A DNA stretch of 64,000 nt. It comes from Prevotellaceae bacterium (GTDB lineage: Bacteria; Bacteroidota; Bacteroidia; Bacteroidales; Paludibacteraceae). The stretch is taken from NCBI GenBank assembly GCA_031271815.1, contig JAISVA010000007.1:1-64000 (forward strand), read 5' to 3'. Both the position numbers and the translations under genes were made by a program. Positions 31,996 to 41,284 of the stretch are shown piece after piece. The notes beneath the pieces were generated by a model. It had not been told where the DNA came from and did not search any database. It saw only the letters and a program-made list of their open reading frames with translations. Each line of letters opens with the position of its first letter. Position 1 is the stretch's first letter.

Positions 31996-32199
31996 ATGTG
32001 GAAGATTTTATTGCTGACATTCATCCTGGTCGGAATAGCCGTTTTGCTTTTAGGAGTTAGAATCTTTTTTTTCAAAGGCGGAAAGTTTCCTTCCTCTCAC
32101 ATCGGGGATAATGAGGCGCTGCGTAAAAAAGGAATTCATTGTGCAAAAACACAAGACCAACAAGCTCAAGCATCATTAAACATTGATAGTAAAAAATAA
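31996..32199 (+). CDS. Small conserved single-pass membrane protein
   Basis: The 67-residue protein has one N-terminal membrane segment (ILLLTFILVGIAVLLLGVRI) and a short basic cytoplasmic tail with FPSSHIGDNEALRKKGIHCA, followed by TQDQQAQ. I recall similar short proteins with a conserved FPxTH..N..(L/M)RKKGI.CA stretch as widespread in Bacteroidota and without assigned function. An AGGAG sequence lies directly before the ATG. It is followed after 15 bp by an Skp-like gene and shares its promoter. Confidence 0.75.
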   Translation: MWKILLLTFILVGIAVLLLGVRIFFFKGGKFPSSHIGDNEALRKKGIHCAKTQDQQAQASLNIDSKK

Positions 32200-32214
32200 A
32201 AAATTATATTCATT

Positions 32215-32835
32215 ATGAAACATTTCAACACAATCGTTCTTTCTGTTTTATGTTTAGCAGTCATTGTTCTGTATGTTCTTCATTTTACCTCGCGCGCAAA
32301 TACTCCGGCCGGAGAAGCGGTATTGCAGGAAAGCAGTCCCGCAACTATCTCTCCATCTGATAGTTTTCCGATTGCATATGTGAGCGTTGATACACTTTTG
32401 ATGAATTATATGTTTGCCAAAGAGATGAACGAGGAGTTGCTTAAAAAACAGGAAAAATATCGTAACGAAATCGGTCAGAAACAACAGAAACTGCAAGAAG
32501 ATGCTACGTCGTTTCAACAAAAATACGAGAGCGGAGGTTTCTTGACGAAAGAAAGTTTTGAACAGGAACAAACCAGGTTAATGAAAAAGGAACAGGAACT
32601 GCAGAACTTAGATCGCCGGCTGACGCAGGAACTTTTTGGTGAACAGCAAAAGATGAACACGCAATTGCGGGATTCTATCAATACGTTCTTCAAACTTTAC
32701 AATCAGGACAAGCATTACAAAGTAATTTTCAGCGACACCGGAAATGACAATATTTTTTATGCCGAAGATTACCTGAATATCACTTCCGATGTGATTGAAC
32801 AGTTGAATGCGCGGTATAAGCCGGCAGGGAAATAA
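32215..32835 (+). CDS. OmpH/Skp-family periplasmic chaperone-like protein
   Basis: This 206-residue protein is anchored or exported by an N-terminal hydrophobic segment (IVLSVLCLAVIVLYVLHF). It then has the OmpH layout: a beta start IAYVSVDTLLMNYMFAKEMN, a long charged coiled-coil hairpin (about 85-155, rich in K, E and Q) and a terminal beta segment YKVIFSDTGNDNIFYAED. Skp holds unfolded outer-membrane proteins in the periplasm, which suits a genome with several barrels nearby. The uncleaved-looking segment may keep it tethered to the inner membrane. Confidence 0.8.
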   Translation: MKHFNTIVLSVLCLAVIVLYVLHFTSRANTPAGEAVLQESSPATISPSDSFPIAYVSVDTLLMNYMFAKEMNEELLKKQEKYRNEIGQKQQKLQEDATSFQQKYESGGFLTKESFEQEQTRLMKKEQELQNLDRRLTQELFGEQQKMNTQLRDSINTFFKLYNQDKHYKVIFSDTGNDNIFYAEDYLNITSDVIEQLNARYKPAGK

Positions 32836-32848
32836 TCTTTTAAACGGG

Positions 32849-32934
32849 ATTTTCCGGATTGTCAAGATGGTAAAACGGTAAAAATGGATTATCCGGAGTT
32901 GTAAAACCTTTTTCGTCTTGACAATCCGGAAAAT
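32849..32934. repeat. Inverted repeat between the Skp-like gene and murF-alr
   Basis: ATTTTCCGGATTGTCAAGA (32849-32867) and its exact complement at 32916-32934 form a 19-bp stem around a 48-base loop. The right flank CCGGTTCAAGAC resembles the outer arm of the palindrome at 36904-36989. The two convergent genes may use it as a terminator. Confidence 0.65.
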
Positions 32935-32951
32935 TCCGGTTCAAGACAATT

Positions 32952-35414
32952 TTATTCCTTAAAATAAACTCTCTTCACTCTCCTTGAAACGTTACTCAAT
33001 ATTTCATACGGAATTGTATTCAACTGAGCTGCCAGATTTTTAAACGAATATCCTTTTCCGAAAACAGTTACGGAATCGCCTTCCTGCGCCTCTATGCCGG
33101 TTAAATCAATCATACAAAGATCCATACAGATATTTCCTACTACCGGAACTAATTGACCGTTAATAAGCATTTTTCCCTCGCCGTTTCCAAATTTTCGATT
33201 GTAGCCGTCCGCATAACCAACAGGAAGAACACCTATGACGGAATCGCGCTTGAATGTTCCTTTCCGGCTGTATCCGGTAGTTTCAGTTGCCGGGATGCGC
33301 TTGATTTGCAAGATATTGGTTTTAAGTGTAGATACCTCTTCCACTTTCGGCGAATTGACGGCGCTGATTCCGTAAAGACCGATACCGAGGCGCACCATAT
33401 CAAACTGATATTGGCTAAACCGCTCCGTCCCCGCAGAGTTGAGTATATGATAAATGATTTTATGCGGAAAAGCGTTGTCTATCTTTTCCTTCACCTCCTT
33501 GAATCTGTTGATTTGCTCTTCGGTAAAAGCATCAAATTTTTCATCATCAGCCCCCGCAAGGTGCGAAAAAACAGAGCGAATCATCACGTTTTTTTGTGAC
33601 TTCAGCCGGTCAATCAGCCGGTCGATTTCGGCAGGTTCAAATCCCAGCCGGTGCATTCCCGTGTCTATCTTGATGTGAACCGGGTATTCGTTGATTCCTT
33701 GCCGCTCGGCTTCGCTTATCATCTGTTCGAGCAGCCGGAAACTGTAAATCTCAGGTTCGAGGTTGTTTTCCAATATTTTATGGAAGCTGCCGGTTTCGGG
33801 ATTCATTACGACGATCGGAATATCAATTCCCTCGCGCCGCAGGACAGCCCCCTCGTCGGCTACGGCAACCGCCAAGTAATCGCAACCGTTGTGCTGCAGC
33901 GTGCGGGCAACCTCGATGTCTCCGCTCCCGTAAGCGTTTGCCTTGACCATACAGATTGTTTTCGTGCCCGGCTGAAGGAATGAACGGAAGTAGTTGAAAT
34001 TATTTATCAAAGCGTTCAAATCGACCTCCAACACGGTTTCGTGTACGGCAAGCGCCATTTGGTCGAATATTTCCTCGAAACGAAAACTCCGCGAACCTTT
34101 TAACAGGATAGCCTCGTCTTTAAAATCATCCGGGTTGAGTTGCCGGAGAAATGTCTCCGTATCAGGAAAAAACGATTTATTTTTTAATGGAAAAAATATC
34201 GCGTGCGCCGAAATTCCGTGTCCGATTCCAATCAGCCTTTCTATATTTTTATTGAAAAGAAGCTTGGAGACCGATTGATAAAGTACGGCGGGATCTTGTC
34301 CGCTCTGCATAATATCAGAGAGAATCAGCGTCTTTTTCATCTGCTTCACATCTGCTTGCTGACTGAGAAAATCAAGGGCGATGCCAAGCGAATTGATGTC
34401 CGAATTGTAGCTGTCGTTAATCAAAAGACAGCCGTTTTGCCCTTCTTTCACCTCCAGGCGCATCGCAACAGGTTCGAGCGTCGCCATACGTTTCCGGATT
34501 GTTTCGCCCGAAATATTCAAGTGCAGCAATACGGCAAGACATTGCATCGAATTTTCAACGGAAGCATTATCGGTAAACAGAATAGCGTATTTATTTTCTT
34601 CTCCTTTAAAGAGATAAGTGATAATCGTTTCGTCGTTTTTCTTTTGCAAGGAAAGAATTTGAATGTCGGCATCCTCGTGTGTTCCGAATGAGAGAAATTT
34701 TGCAGTTGTACGAGCCTGCATCATGCAGATGTCCGTCAATTTATCATCTTTGTTGTAAATCAGCGTTTCGGCATGTTCAAAAAGCTTCAGTTTTTCGAGG
34801 CACTTTACTTTTAAAGATAAAAAATTTTCCTGGTGCGCCTCGCCCAAATTGGTAAAAATACCGATTGTCGGCGCGATAATCGGCGCAATTCGCTCCATCT
34901 CTCCGGGTTGTGAAACGCCGGCTTCAAAAATACCCAGTTCCGTCTCCCCATTCATCTCCCACACCGAGAGCGGAACGCCGATTTGAGAATTGTAGCTTCG
35001 CGGCGAACGCGTGATATTAAAATCCGCATGCAACAGTTGATACAGCCATTCTTTGACAATGGTTTTCCCGTTGCTCCCCGTGATTCCGATAACGGGAACA
35101 GGGTACATTTTACGATGCCCGGCTGCCAGTTCCTGTAACGCTTTCAGGGTATCTTCTACCACAATAAAATTTGCCTCTGCCAATTCCCTGAATTCCGGAA
35201 AAATGTGTGAAACCATAAAACTGCGTACATTTTTCTTATAAAGGCTTGGAATGTATTTATGCCCGTTATTCCGGTCCGAAACAATCGCTATAAAAAGCGA
35301 ATCTTCCGGAAACGAAAGTGCGCGACTGTCGGTCAGCAAACGGTTAATCGCCCGGTTGTGATTTCCGTGAAGTGTGCCGCCGGTCATTTCGGCGATTTGT
35401 TGCGTTGTGTACAT
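32952..35414 (-). CDS. Bifunctional MurF ligase / alanine racemase
   Basis: This 820-residue fusion is found in Bacteroidota. The N-terminal half (about 1-450) is MurF, which adds D-Ala-D-Ala to UDP-MurNAc-tripeptide: Walker-type GITGSNGKTIVKEW, then NSQIGVPLSVWEM, EAGVSQPGEME and INDSYNSDINSL. The C-terminal half (about 455-820) is the PLP-dependent alanine racemase that makes D-alanine: CMVKANAYGSGDIEVARTL carries the PLP lysine, then HIKIDTGMHRLGFEP, VRLGIGLYGIS and VGYADGYNRKFGNG. Catalytic motifs of both halves are present. In some members the MurF part is thought to be the main activity. ddl, the enzyme between the two steps, is 8 kb away. Confidence 0.94.
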   Translation of the reverse strand: MYTTQQIAEMTGGTLHGNHNRAINRLLTDSRALSFPEDSLFIAIVSDRNNGHKYIPSLYKKNVRSFMVSHIFPEFRELAEANFIVVEDTLKALQELAAGHRKMYPVPVIGITGSNGKTIVKEWLYQLLHADFNITRSPRSYNSQIGVPLSVWEMNGETELGIFEAGVSQPGEMERIAPIIAPTIGIFTNLGEAHQENFLSLKVKCLEKLKLFEHAETLIYNKDDKLTDICMMQARTTAKFLSFGTHEDADIQILSLQKKNDETIITYLFKGEENKYAILFTDNASVENSMQCLAVLLHLNISGETIRKRMATLEPVAMRLEVKEGQNGCLLINDSYNSDINSLGIALDFLSQQADVKQMKKTLILSDIMQSGQDPAVLYQSVSKLLFNKNIERLIGIGHGISAHAIFFPLKNKSFFPDTETFLRQLNPDDFKDEAILLKGSRSFRFEEIFDQMALAVHETVLEVDLNALINNFNYFRSFLQPGTKTICMVKANAYGSGDIEVARTLQHNGCDYLAVAVADEGAVLRREGIDIPIVVMNPETGSFHKILENNLEPEIYSFRLLEQMISEAERQGINEYPVHIKIDTGMHRLGFEPAEIDRLIDRLKSQKNVMIRSVFSHLAGADDEKFDAFTEEQINRFKEVKEKIDNAFPHKIIYHILNSAGTERFSQYQFDMVRLGIGLYGISAVNSPKVEEVSTLKTNILQIKRIPATETTGYSRKGTFKRDSVIGVLPVGYADGYNRKFGNGEGKMLINGQLVPVVGNICMDLCMIDLTGIEAQEGDSVTVFGKGYSFKNLAAQLNTIPYEILSNVSRRVKRVYFKE

Positions 35415-35553
35415 CCTCTTTATATTTATGGTTTTGAATTACATAGGAATACAAATTTCGATAGAAAAAACGAAGTTGCCAATTTTTTAATTGAAAATTG
35501 ATTGGAAAATTTTACCTTTATGTTATTTTATTACTTTTAGAGGATGTAAGACT

Positions 35554-36093
35554 ATGAGAATATCAAAGCTAACGCTAATTAATTGGAAGAATTTTAAAAA
35601 AATCGATATAGAAATTCCGTATCGAGCATTTATTGTAGAATCTAATGCTTCCGGTAAGAGTAATTTATTAGATGCTATTCGTTTTTTACGCGATACTGTA
35701 AAACAGGGAGGAGGGTTGCAGGAAGCTGTTTTTTCGTTGCGGGGCGGCATTTCTAAAATAAGATGTATTGCCGCTCACAGTAATACTGATATTACGACTG
35801 GGATTATTGTTAATAATGAAAATAACCAACCGGAATGGGAATATACATTGACTTTTAATCAAATGGGCGGTGGCATTGCTGATCTGCGCGTAATCGTTAA
35901 AAAAGAATTTTAAAAAAATATTATTAGTGGCAAAATCCATATAAAGAGAGTTAAAAGCGGGAAAAGAGCGTGACTATCAATTAGGTTTTACGCAATGTCG
36001 TCTTACAAAAGTTTGTTTATGAACAGCGGGATTCCGAAAGAGCCGCAAACTGTAATGAAAGTTTGCGAAGAACAATTAACAGGCTGAAAAACT
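35554..36093 (+). pseudogene. Truncated AAA ATPase gene (5' third only)
   Basis: The ATG at 35554 starts a typical SMC-like ATPase N-terminus: MRISKLTLINWKNFKKIDIE, Walker A ESNASGKSNLLDAIRFLRD, and TFNQMGGGIADLRVIVKKEF, then a stop at 35911-35913 after about 119 codons. Intact relatives are about three times longer and carry the signature and Walker B motifs, which are missing. The following 180 bases contain no clear continuation, only an unassigned open stretch with VYEQRDSERAANCNESLRRT. The first residue of the Walker A (E for G) is also unusual. It is best read as a decayed defence-type ATPase. Confidence 0.65.
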
Positions 36094-36804
36094 TCATTCT
36101 TTAGTTTTCTCCTTCAAATGCTCCGCCATCAAATCGTCCAGCGTCAATCCCGTCAGCTTTTTTATCGAATGAAACAGATACCACAATGCCAAAAGCATCA
36201 CTAAGGTGGATGGCAGTGCGATAACCGGAAAACTGAGCGCCGTCATGTGTGCAATCTCTTCGTTGAAAGCTTCTGTGCCAGGTTCGCTTCTTATCAGGAT
36301 TTTGGCAAGGGTAAAATTAAGTGCCGATGAAAGCAGGAAAGACCCCGCAATCATATAAGTTGAATAAACGAGGATTTTATCAAACACTTTCTCTTTTTTT
36401 TGTTCCTTTAAAATATGATCTATCCGCCGGGTATCCATAAATTTCTCGTTGTAGAGCAATTTTCGCACCAGCGGATATTTGGTTTTCAATGAAATAATCA
36501 CACCGATACCGATAATCAAAGGGACGGCAGCCTCCTTAATCGCCACCCACTCTTTGGGCAGCTTCAGCACGCCGATAACGCCCAGCAGCAATACGCTGAC
36601 CACCCCGACAATGGAGGTAAAATTGGCTGTTTTTTTCGTAACCAGATCATACAAAAAAGCGCCGGCAGGAAACAGCAAGGCGAGTATCAATGCGTATTCC
36701 GGTCCGATTCTTTTGGTCAGCGAAAGCAGGATCACCACCGGGATAACAATATTTACCAATAAATTTACAAAGGGATTTTCTTTTTCGTTTGTTTCGTTTT
36801 TCAT
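36094..36804 (-). CDS. VC0807-like multi-pass membrane protein
   Basis: The 236-residue protein has about six hydrophobic segments, among them LLVNIVIPVVILLSLTKRIG, YALILALLFPAGAFLYDLV, FTSIVGVVSVLLLGVIGVL and PVIALPSTLVMLLALWYLFH. A short cytoplasmic loop contains the pair RKLLYNEKFMDTRRIDHIL. The pattern resembles the VC0807 family of small membrane proteins, which has no defined function. There is no signal peptide. It is transcribed alone. Confidence 0.6.
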   Translation of the reverse strand: MKNETNEKENPFVNLLVNIVIPVVILLSLTKRIGPEYALILALLFPAGAFLYDLVTKKTANFTSIVGVVSVLLLGVIGVLKLPKEWVAIKEAAVPLIIGIGVIISLKTKYPLVRKLLYNEKFMDTRRIDHILKEQKKEKVFDKILVYSTYMIAGSFLLSSALNFTLAKILIRSEPGTEAFNEEIAHMTALSFPVIALPSTLVMLLALWYLFHSIKKLTGLTLDDLMAEHLKEKTKE

Positions 36805-36903
36805 ATTTTCCTAATATTGAATTTTATGGTTGCAAATTTAGCATAAAAGATTTTCAAAAACGGGAAATATTTTGTAATTTAGATAGATTTTTACGTTATT
36901 CAT

Positions 36904-36989
36904 CTTGAACCGGGATTTTTACCAGATTTGCATGATTCCCAAGATGATAAAGGGCGATCATGCAAATCTGGTAAAAATCCCGGTTCAAG
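36904..36989. repeat. Perfect 32-bp palindrome in the ykvA leader
   Basis: 36904-36935 (CTTGAACCGGGATTTTTACC...) and 36958-36989 are exact reverse complements around a 22-base loop. The element ends 15 bases before the likely start codon at 37004, so any transcript of that gene starting upstream would begin with a very stable hairpin. Confidence 0.8.
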
Positions 36990-37003
36990 GCAAAATAAAG
37001 AAT

Positions 37004-37366
37004 ATGGAAAATACAACTGCATTAGTAAAATACGAAAAGCATTTTTCTCAGTCAAAACTGCTTGAAAAATTAAAAAAAGTGGCGCAAAAAGCCGGGGCAA
37101 AGGTAGTTTATTCCGTGCTGCTGCTTTTTTATGTGCTGGTCGACGGCAATGTGAGTATCAAAGATCGCGCAATCATCATCGGAGCGTTGGGTTATTTTAT
37201 CTTTCCGGTTGATTTGATGCCCGATTTAATGCTTGCGCTCGGATATACGGACGACCTTGCAATGGTGCTTTTTTCGATCGGTAAAATCAGAAAAAGCATT
37301 ACACCTGAAATTGAATTGAAGGCAAAAAGTAAGTTGCAGGAATATTTCAACGTTGCGGATATTTAG
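37004..37366 (+). CDS. YkvA-family (DUF1232) small membrane protein
   Basis: With the ATG at 37004 the product has 120 residues. The longer in-frame version from 36905 would be translated from the palindrome and is rejected. The DUF1232 core is DRAIIIGALGYFIFPVDLMP, then DLMLALGYTDDLAMVLFSI, and the upstream helix KVVYSVLLLFYVLVD is hydrophobic. The family is widespread and of unknown function. The gene is single, with a strong hairpin in front. Confidence 0.8.
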   Translation: MENTTALVKYEKHFSQSKLLEKLKKVAQKAGAKVVYSVLLLFYVLVDGNVSIKDRAIIIGALGYFIFPVDLMPDLMLALGYTDDLAMVLFSIGKIRKSITPEIELKAKSKLQEYFNVADI

Positions 37367-37460
37367 CATAAAGACCTTCAAAACATAAAGCAAGGTTTGC
37401 TTTCTTTGTGTTCTTCGCGCCTTTGACTTGATAATCTCGCGGCAAACAAGTTCTTATAAT

Positions 37461-37510
37461 TAATTTAAGTTGCTATTTATATATCTCAAAATAATTTCTA
37501 TTTCGAAGTC
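37461..37510. repeat. 50-bp exact repeat, copy 1
   Basis: These 50 bases (starting TAATTTAAGTTGCTATTTAT) are the exact reverse complement of 53401-53450. Here they run straight into a palindrome (37506-37545); at 53.4 kb they directly follow another palindrome. They lie in the non-coding gap 37367-37794. Confidence 0.8.
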
Positions 37511-37545
37511 CGGAGTTAATGTCATTTGACATTAACTTCGGACTT
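37506..37545. repeat. 19-bp palindrome with 2-base loop
   Basis: AAGTCCGGAGTTAATGTCA (37506-37524) and TGACATTAACTTCGGACTT (37527-37545) pair with one mismatch. It lies between the 50-bp repeat and MITE copy 2. Confidence 0.7.
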
Positions 37546-37550
37546 GCTGG

Positions 37551-37701
37551 GGCTGTCTCAAAAGAACGCGGATGACGCAAATAACACGGATGAACACTGA
37601 TTTTTATATCGTTGATAATTAGTTATATATAAAATTCCTATTCGTTTGTTATCTGTGAAGATCCGTGTTATCTACGTCATCCGCGTTCTTTTGAGACAGC
37701 C
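37551..37701. mobile_element. MITE-like palindromic element, copy 2
   Basis: This 151-bp element has the same GGCTGTCTCAAAAG / CTTTTGAGACAGCC ends and the same AT-rich centre (TAATTAGTTATATATAAAAT) as copies 1 and 3. It is slightly shorter, lacking the extra bases inside the left end. Confidence 0.75.
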
Positions 37702-37794
37702 TCATTGTTGGGGGATTGACTATGTCTACTGAGGTTGTTTTGTTGTAAAATAAGGTAGGCGGTTTCGAACACGCATGCCCTGCGATTTGGCGGA

Positions 37795-40539
37795 TTATTT
37801 GCCCAGGGTGTTAATGCGATACACAAAATGCACCATGAAATAGCTGCCCAGAGTGTTGTACTCCGTGTCGCTCACGGAAGTATCACTATCGCTGATGCTG
37901 CGCGTCAAGCTGCTCTGCTGCTTAAGAATGTCATAGATTTTGAAGCGGATGGTAGCTGCATTATTTTTCAGGAAGTTCTTGGAAACCTGTGTATTCCACA
38001 TCACATTATTCGGATTAAAATCGTTGGAATATCCCTGATAAATGCGCCAGCTGATGTCGGTGGATAAAAACATATCCCACGGCAGATTGATGTTGGTATT
38101 TCCTCCTAATGTGTAATTAAACGTTTCGCGGTTGCTGTTTGTGCGGATACTGTTTTGCGCGAGCAAATAATTAACGGAGGCATTAAGGGTAACATCCAGC
38201 AGTTCGGCACGAAAAACGCCCGACAGTCTTTCTCCTAAATTCAGTGTATGTGTGGTGCTTTTGACGGCATCGCCCCGGTTTTCTCCGGTAAAAGACACAT
38301 TGTCGGCATAGCTTGCGTTTGTGACGGATGATACGGTAATTTTACGGTAAGGGAGCGGCGAGCTGAATGTAAAATATGCTTTAGTACTCCAGTTTCCGTC
38401 CACATTGACTACGTGCGACTCCTTGCCTCCGCTTAGCGTGTTGTAATCCACTCGTCGTGTTACGGCATTCATCGTGTTGCTGAAATCCGCATCCAGGCGG
38501 TAGCTGCGCTGCGATTCGCTTACAAAATTGCTATACCTTAGTGTAACCGTATTCCGGAACGAAGGTTTCAGGTCGGGATTTCCGTATTGCAGGTTAAGCG
38601 GGTCGCTGATGTCGATAACTTCCTGCATAGATTCCACATCGGGCGCGCTGCTTTGTCCGCGATACCTTATCATAATCATCTCCTGCTTGGAAAAACGGTA
38701 GCGCAAACGCACGTTAGGCGAAAAATTAACCACCTGCTGCTTCAGATCCTTTCCGGTATTCAGCCCTACGGTTGTTTCGCTTTGGGACAATTGCGGCTGA
38801 AGGGAAAAACCGACATTGTAATTAAACTTGGAATGTTTTCCCTGTAAGTTGGTCTCAATCTGATGCGTGTTATACCGGTTTTTTACTTTGTTGCTTAACG
38901 TGTCAATGTAAATTTCACTTTCCTCCTCATCGTAAACAAACGCGCTTGATGCCGAATTCCGCTGTTGAAACGTATACCGGAATTGCAGACGGTAGTTAGT
39001 AGAGAGCGGCTCCGTATATGATCCTTGCAAACGATAGGTAAGCCCGTTGTTATTTTTGTCTGTATACCGGTTGAGCAACGACAGGCTGTCTATTTCCTCC
39101 GATTCATTATAAAAACGTTCTTCCGAACCGGAATGGCTGTCCGATTCGTTATTCCTGTAATCCATACGGGCAGAGAGGGAAAAATTCCGTCCTTTTTTAT
39201 TCAGCTTGCGGGTATATTGCAGGTTTCCGCCGAAAGCCGTATTCTCCCCATTTGCAGAAGTATTTGATATGTTGTAGTTTATCGGTTTCCGCAAGTTATT
39301 TGCGGTGTGCGAGCTTCCTTCTCTTAACGATTTGGTGCGTGCATATGTCAGGTTAGGACGAAAAGTAACAGTCGTCATCGAATCAGGCTTCCATTCCAGG
39401 CGAAAATTAACCCCAATATTATCACTTTTTCTTCGTGAAGAGGAGGTATCGGCACGATAAGAAGAACCTGTTTGCAGGAATGTTTCCGTATCGCGCTTCA
39501 TCCTTGCATCGTTGTCCGAATGTCCGTATTGGACATTTCCTCCCAATTCTACCTTGTCGTAATTCTGTGCAAAAGTGACTCCCAATGTGCTTGACGAAGT
39601 GACGCCCGCACCGGCATTTCCTCCTCCCCGCATTCTTCCTCCGGAATTTTCAGATTCGGAATCGCTAAGTTCGGAAAAACCCTGATTATTGGTATTATTA
39701 GTTGAAGCAATGACCGAAAGGCTGGAATTCTCCTGAAAGCGGTTAATCGTTCCGCCGGCTTCGTATCGCAGCTTGTCTTCCATACCGTTTATTTTACTTC
39801 CCGCTCCGGCAAGCACATTTCCGAGCCAGCCCTGCTTCATTCCCTTTTTTACGGAAAGATCGAGCACGGTTTCATCCTCATCATCGTCCATTCCCGTCAA
39901 GCGTGCATTATCGCTTTGCCGGTCGTATGTTTTTACCTTCTCTACCATATTGGCAGGCAAATTTTTCAAAGCCATCTGCGGATCGTCGGTAAAGAATTCC
40001 TTTCCGTCCACCATAATTTTTTTGATCTCTTTTCCGTTGACGAAAAGTTTTCCGTCTTCATTGATTTCGGCTCCCGGCAGTTTTTTTACCAACTCTTCCA
40101 ATGCGGCTCCATCGGCAACCCGGAAAGCGGTAGCATTGAATATGGTTGTGTCTTCGCTTACCACCACCGGAACCGCCTCAGCCACAATGACCGTCTCTTC
40201 CAGCAGAACGGCATCCATATTGAGCGTAACTCTTCCGAGATTGATATTTTCGGATTTTATATTAATCTTTTTATCAATGGTTTCATATCCAACAAAAGAC
40301 AATCGCAGGAAATAATCGCCCGGCGTTATGTCCGAAGAAATCGAAAAACTTCCATCGGTTTCGGTAATGGTTCCACGGAGATAGACACTGTCGGGCAACG
40401 AAAAGAGCTGGATATTTGCATACGGCATTGGAAGGTGCTCTTCTCCATCTAAAATTTTCCCGGATATGGAAATTGTGTTATGCTGCGCAAATGCAATGAT
40501 TGGAAGAAAAAACAACAGGGATAAAAATATTTTTCTCAT
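37795..40539 (-). CDS. Outer-membrane beta-barrel protein, TonB-dependent-receptor-like
   Basis: This 914-residue protein has a signal peptide (MRKIFLSLLFFLPIIAFAQ). A carboxypeptidase-regulatory-like domain follows (about 22-110: ISGKILDGEEHLPMPYANIQ, FVGYETIDKKI), then a plug-like domain (about 115-230; FRVADGAALEELVKKLPGAE, VDGKEFFTDDPQMALKNLPA) and a long barrel rich in alternating aromatic segments. This is the layout of Bacteroidota outer-membrane barrels related to TonB receptors. No SusD-like partner is next to it, so it is not a classic polysaccharide-utilisation pair and the substrate is unknown. Multiple Gly/Asn-rich turns occur near 300 (GGRMRGGGNAGAG). Confidence 0.85.
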   Translation of the reverse strand: MRKIFLSLLFFLPIIAFAQHNTISISGKILDGEEHLPMPYANIQLFSLPDSVYLRGTITETDGSFSISSDITPGDYFLRLSFVGYETIDKKINIKSENINLGRVTLNMDAVLLEETVIVAEAVPVVVSEDTTIFNATAFRVADGAALEELVKKLPGAEINEDGKLFVNGKEIKKIMVDGKEFFTDDPQMALKNLPANMVEKVKTYDRQSDNARLTGMDDDEDETVLDLSVKKGMKQGWLGNVLAGAGSKINGMEDKLRYEAGGTINRFQENSSLSVIASTNNTNNQGFSELSDSESENSGGRMRGGGNAGAGVTSSSTLGVTFAQNYDKVELGGNVQYGHSDNDARMKRDTETFLQTGSSYRADTSSSRRKSDNIGVNFRLEWKPDSMTTVTFRPNLTYARTKSLREGSSHTANNLRKPINYNISNTSANGENTAFGGNLQYTRKLNKKGRNFSLSARMDYRNNESDSHSGSEERFYNESEEIDSLSLLNRYTDKNNNGLTYRLQGSYTEPLSTNYRLQFRYTFQQRNSASSAFVYDEEESEIYIDTLSNKVKNRYNTHQIETNLQGKHSKFNYNVGFSLQPQLSQSETTVGLNTGKDLKQQVVNFSPNVRLRYRFSKQEMIMIRYRGQSSAPDVESMQEVIDISDPLNLQYGNPDLKPSFRNTVTLRYSNFVSESQRSYRLDADFSNTMNAVTRRVDYNTLSGGKESHVVNVDGNWSTKAYFTFSSPLPYRKITVSSVTNASYADNVSFTGENRGDAVKSTTHTLNLGERLSGVFRAELLDVTLNASVNYLLAQNSIRTNSNRETFNYTLGGNTNINLPWDMFLSTDISWRIYQGYSNDFNPNNVMWNTQVSKNFLKNNAATIRFKIYDILKQQSSLTRSISDSDTSVSDTEYNTLGSYFMVHFVYRINTLGK

Positions 40540-40714
40540 TTGATAAAAAGATGAAAGAAAAAAGACATTTGTTTTAGTTAAATAGGATTTTAATTCTACG
40601 CTGCTTCAATGTTATCCTTTCGGGTGATATATAGAGCAGGATGAAATCCTACTCAATTAAACGACATTGAATGTTAATTATTTGATTTATGTATCTTTTT
40701 TCATAAATAAAAAT

Positions 40715-41269
40715 TTAAAAATTAAATGAAAAGCCGAATGAAGAAATCCTGCCGCTGCCGTCTCTGAACAAGGTAGTCAGCCCGTAATAATAGCTTGCAT
40801 TGATACTGAATGCGTTAGCCAAACGAATAGAGGTTCCTGCCGTCAATCCGGCTTGACTTGTGTTGAGTTTGCCTGCACTGTTATTATTATCGGACGAATG
40901 TAAAATTTGCTCGTAACGAACGCCTCCAAAAATATTCATACCGATAAGTTTTTCTTGAAAAAGCTGGTATCCAACCGTAACGGGAACGGCGAGAGAAGTC
41001 GTTTTAACGTGATAGTTATTTGAATATTTGTATTCGCCCCATTTCACGCTGATTTCAGGTTTGATGTATGCTTTTTCCTTATAAAAATAGTGAACGTATC
41101 CGGTTCCTGCAAATCCGGAATAGCTTGTTCGTCCATCTATGCTGTGAAGCTCCACACCACCGTGGGCATTTCGCAATAGTTGTTGTATAATCTCCTGTGA
41201 TGTAGGACTTTTTGCATATAATCCAAACGAAAACAGACATGCGGCGATGAGTAGTATTTTTTTTGTCAT
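40715..41269 (-). CDS. Small outer-membrane beta-barrel protein
   Basis: The 184-residue protein has a signal peptide (MTKKILLIAACLFSFGLYAK). The mature part alternates amphipathic strands: YSGFAGTGYVHYFYKEKAYI, VPVTVGYQLFQEKLIGMNIF, AGLTAGTSIRLANAFSINAS, ending with FGFSFNF and its terminal Phe. This fits a small OmpA/OprF-type or PorT-like barrel. The function is unknown. The 175-bp gap to the larger barrel gene shows no clear terminator. Confidence 0.75.
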   Translation of the reverse strand: MTKKILLIAACLFSFGLYAKSPTSQEIIQQLLRNAHGGVELHSIDGRTSYSGFAGTGYVHYFYKEKAYIKPEISVKWGEYKYSNNYHVKTTSLAVPVTVGYQLFQEKLIGMNIFGGVRYEQILHSSDNNNSAGKLNTSQAGLTAGTSIRLANAFSINASYYYGLTTLFRDGSGRISSFGFSFNF

Positions 41270-41284
41270 TTCTTTTAAATAGAT

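Noticed and set aside
36905..37003. N-terminal extension of the ykvA-like gene
   Set aside because: It would be translated from a perfect palindrome; the ATG at 37004 gives a family-sized protein.
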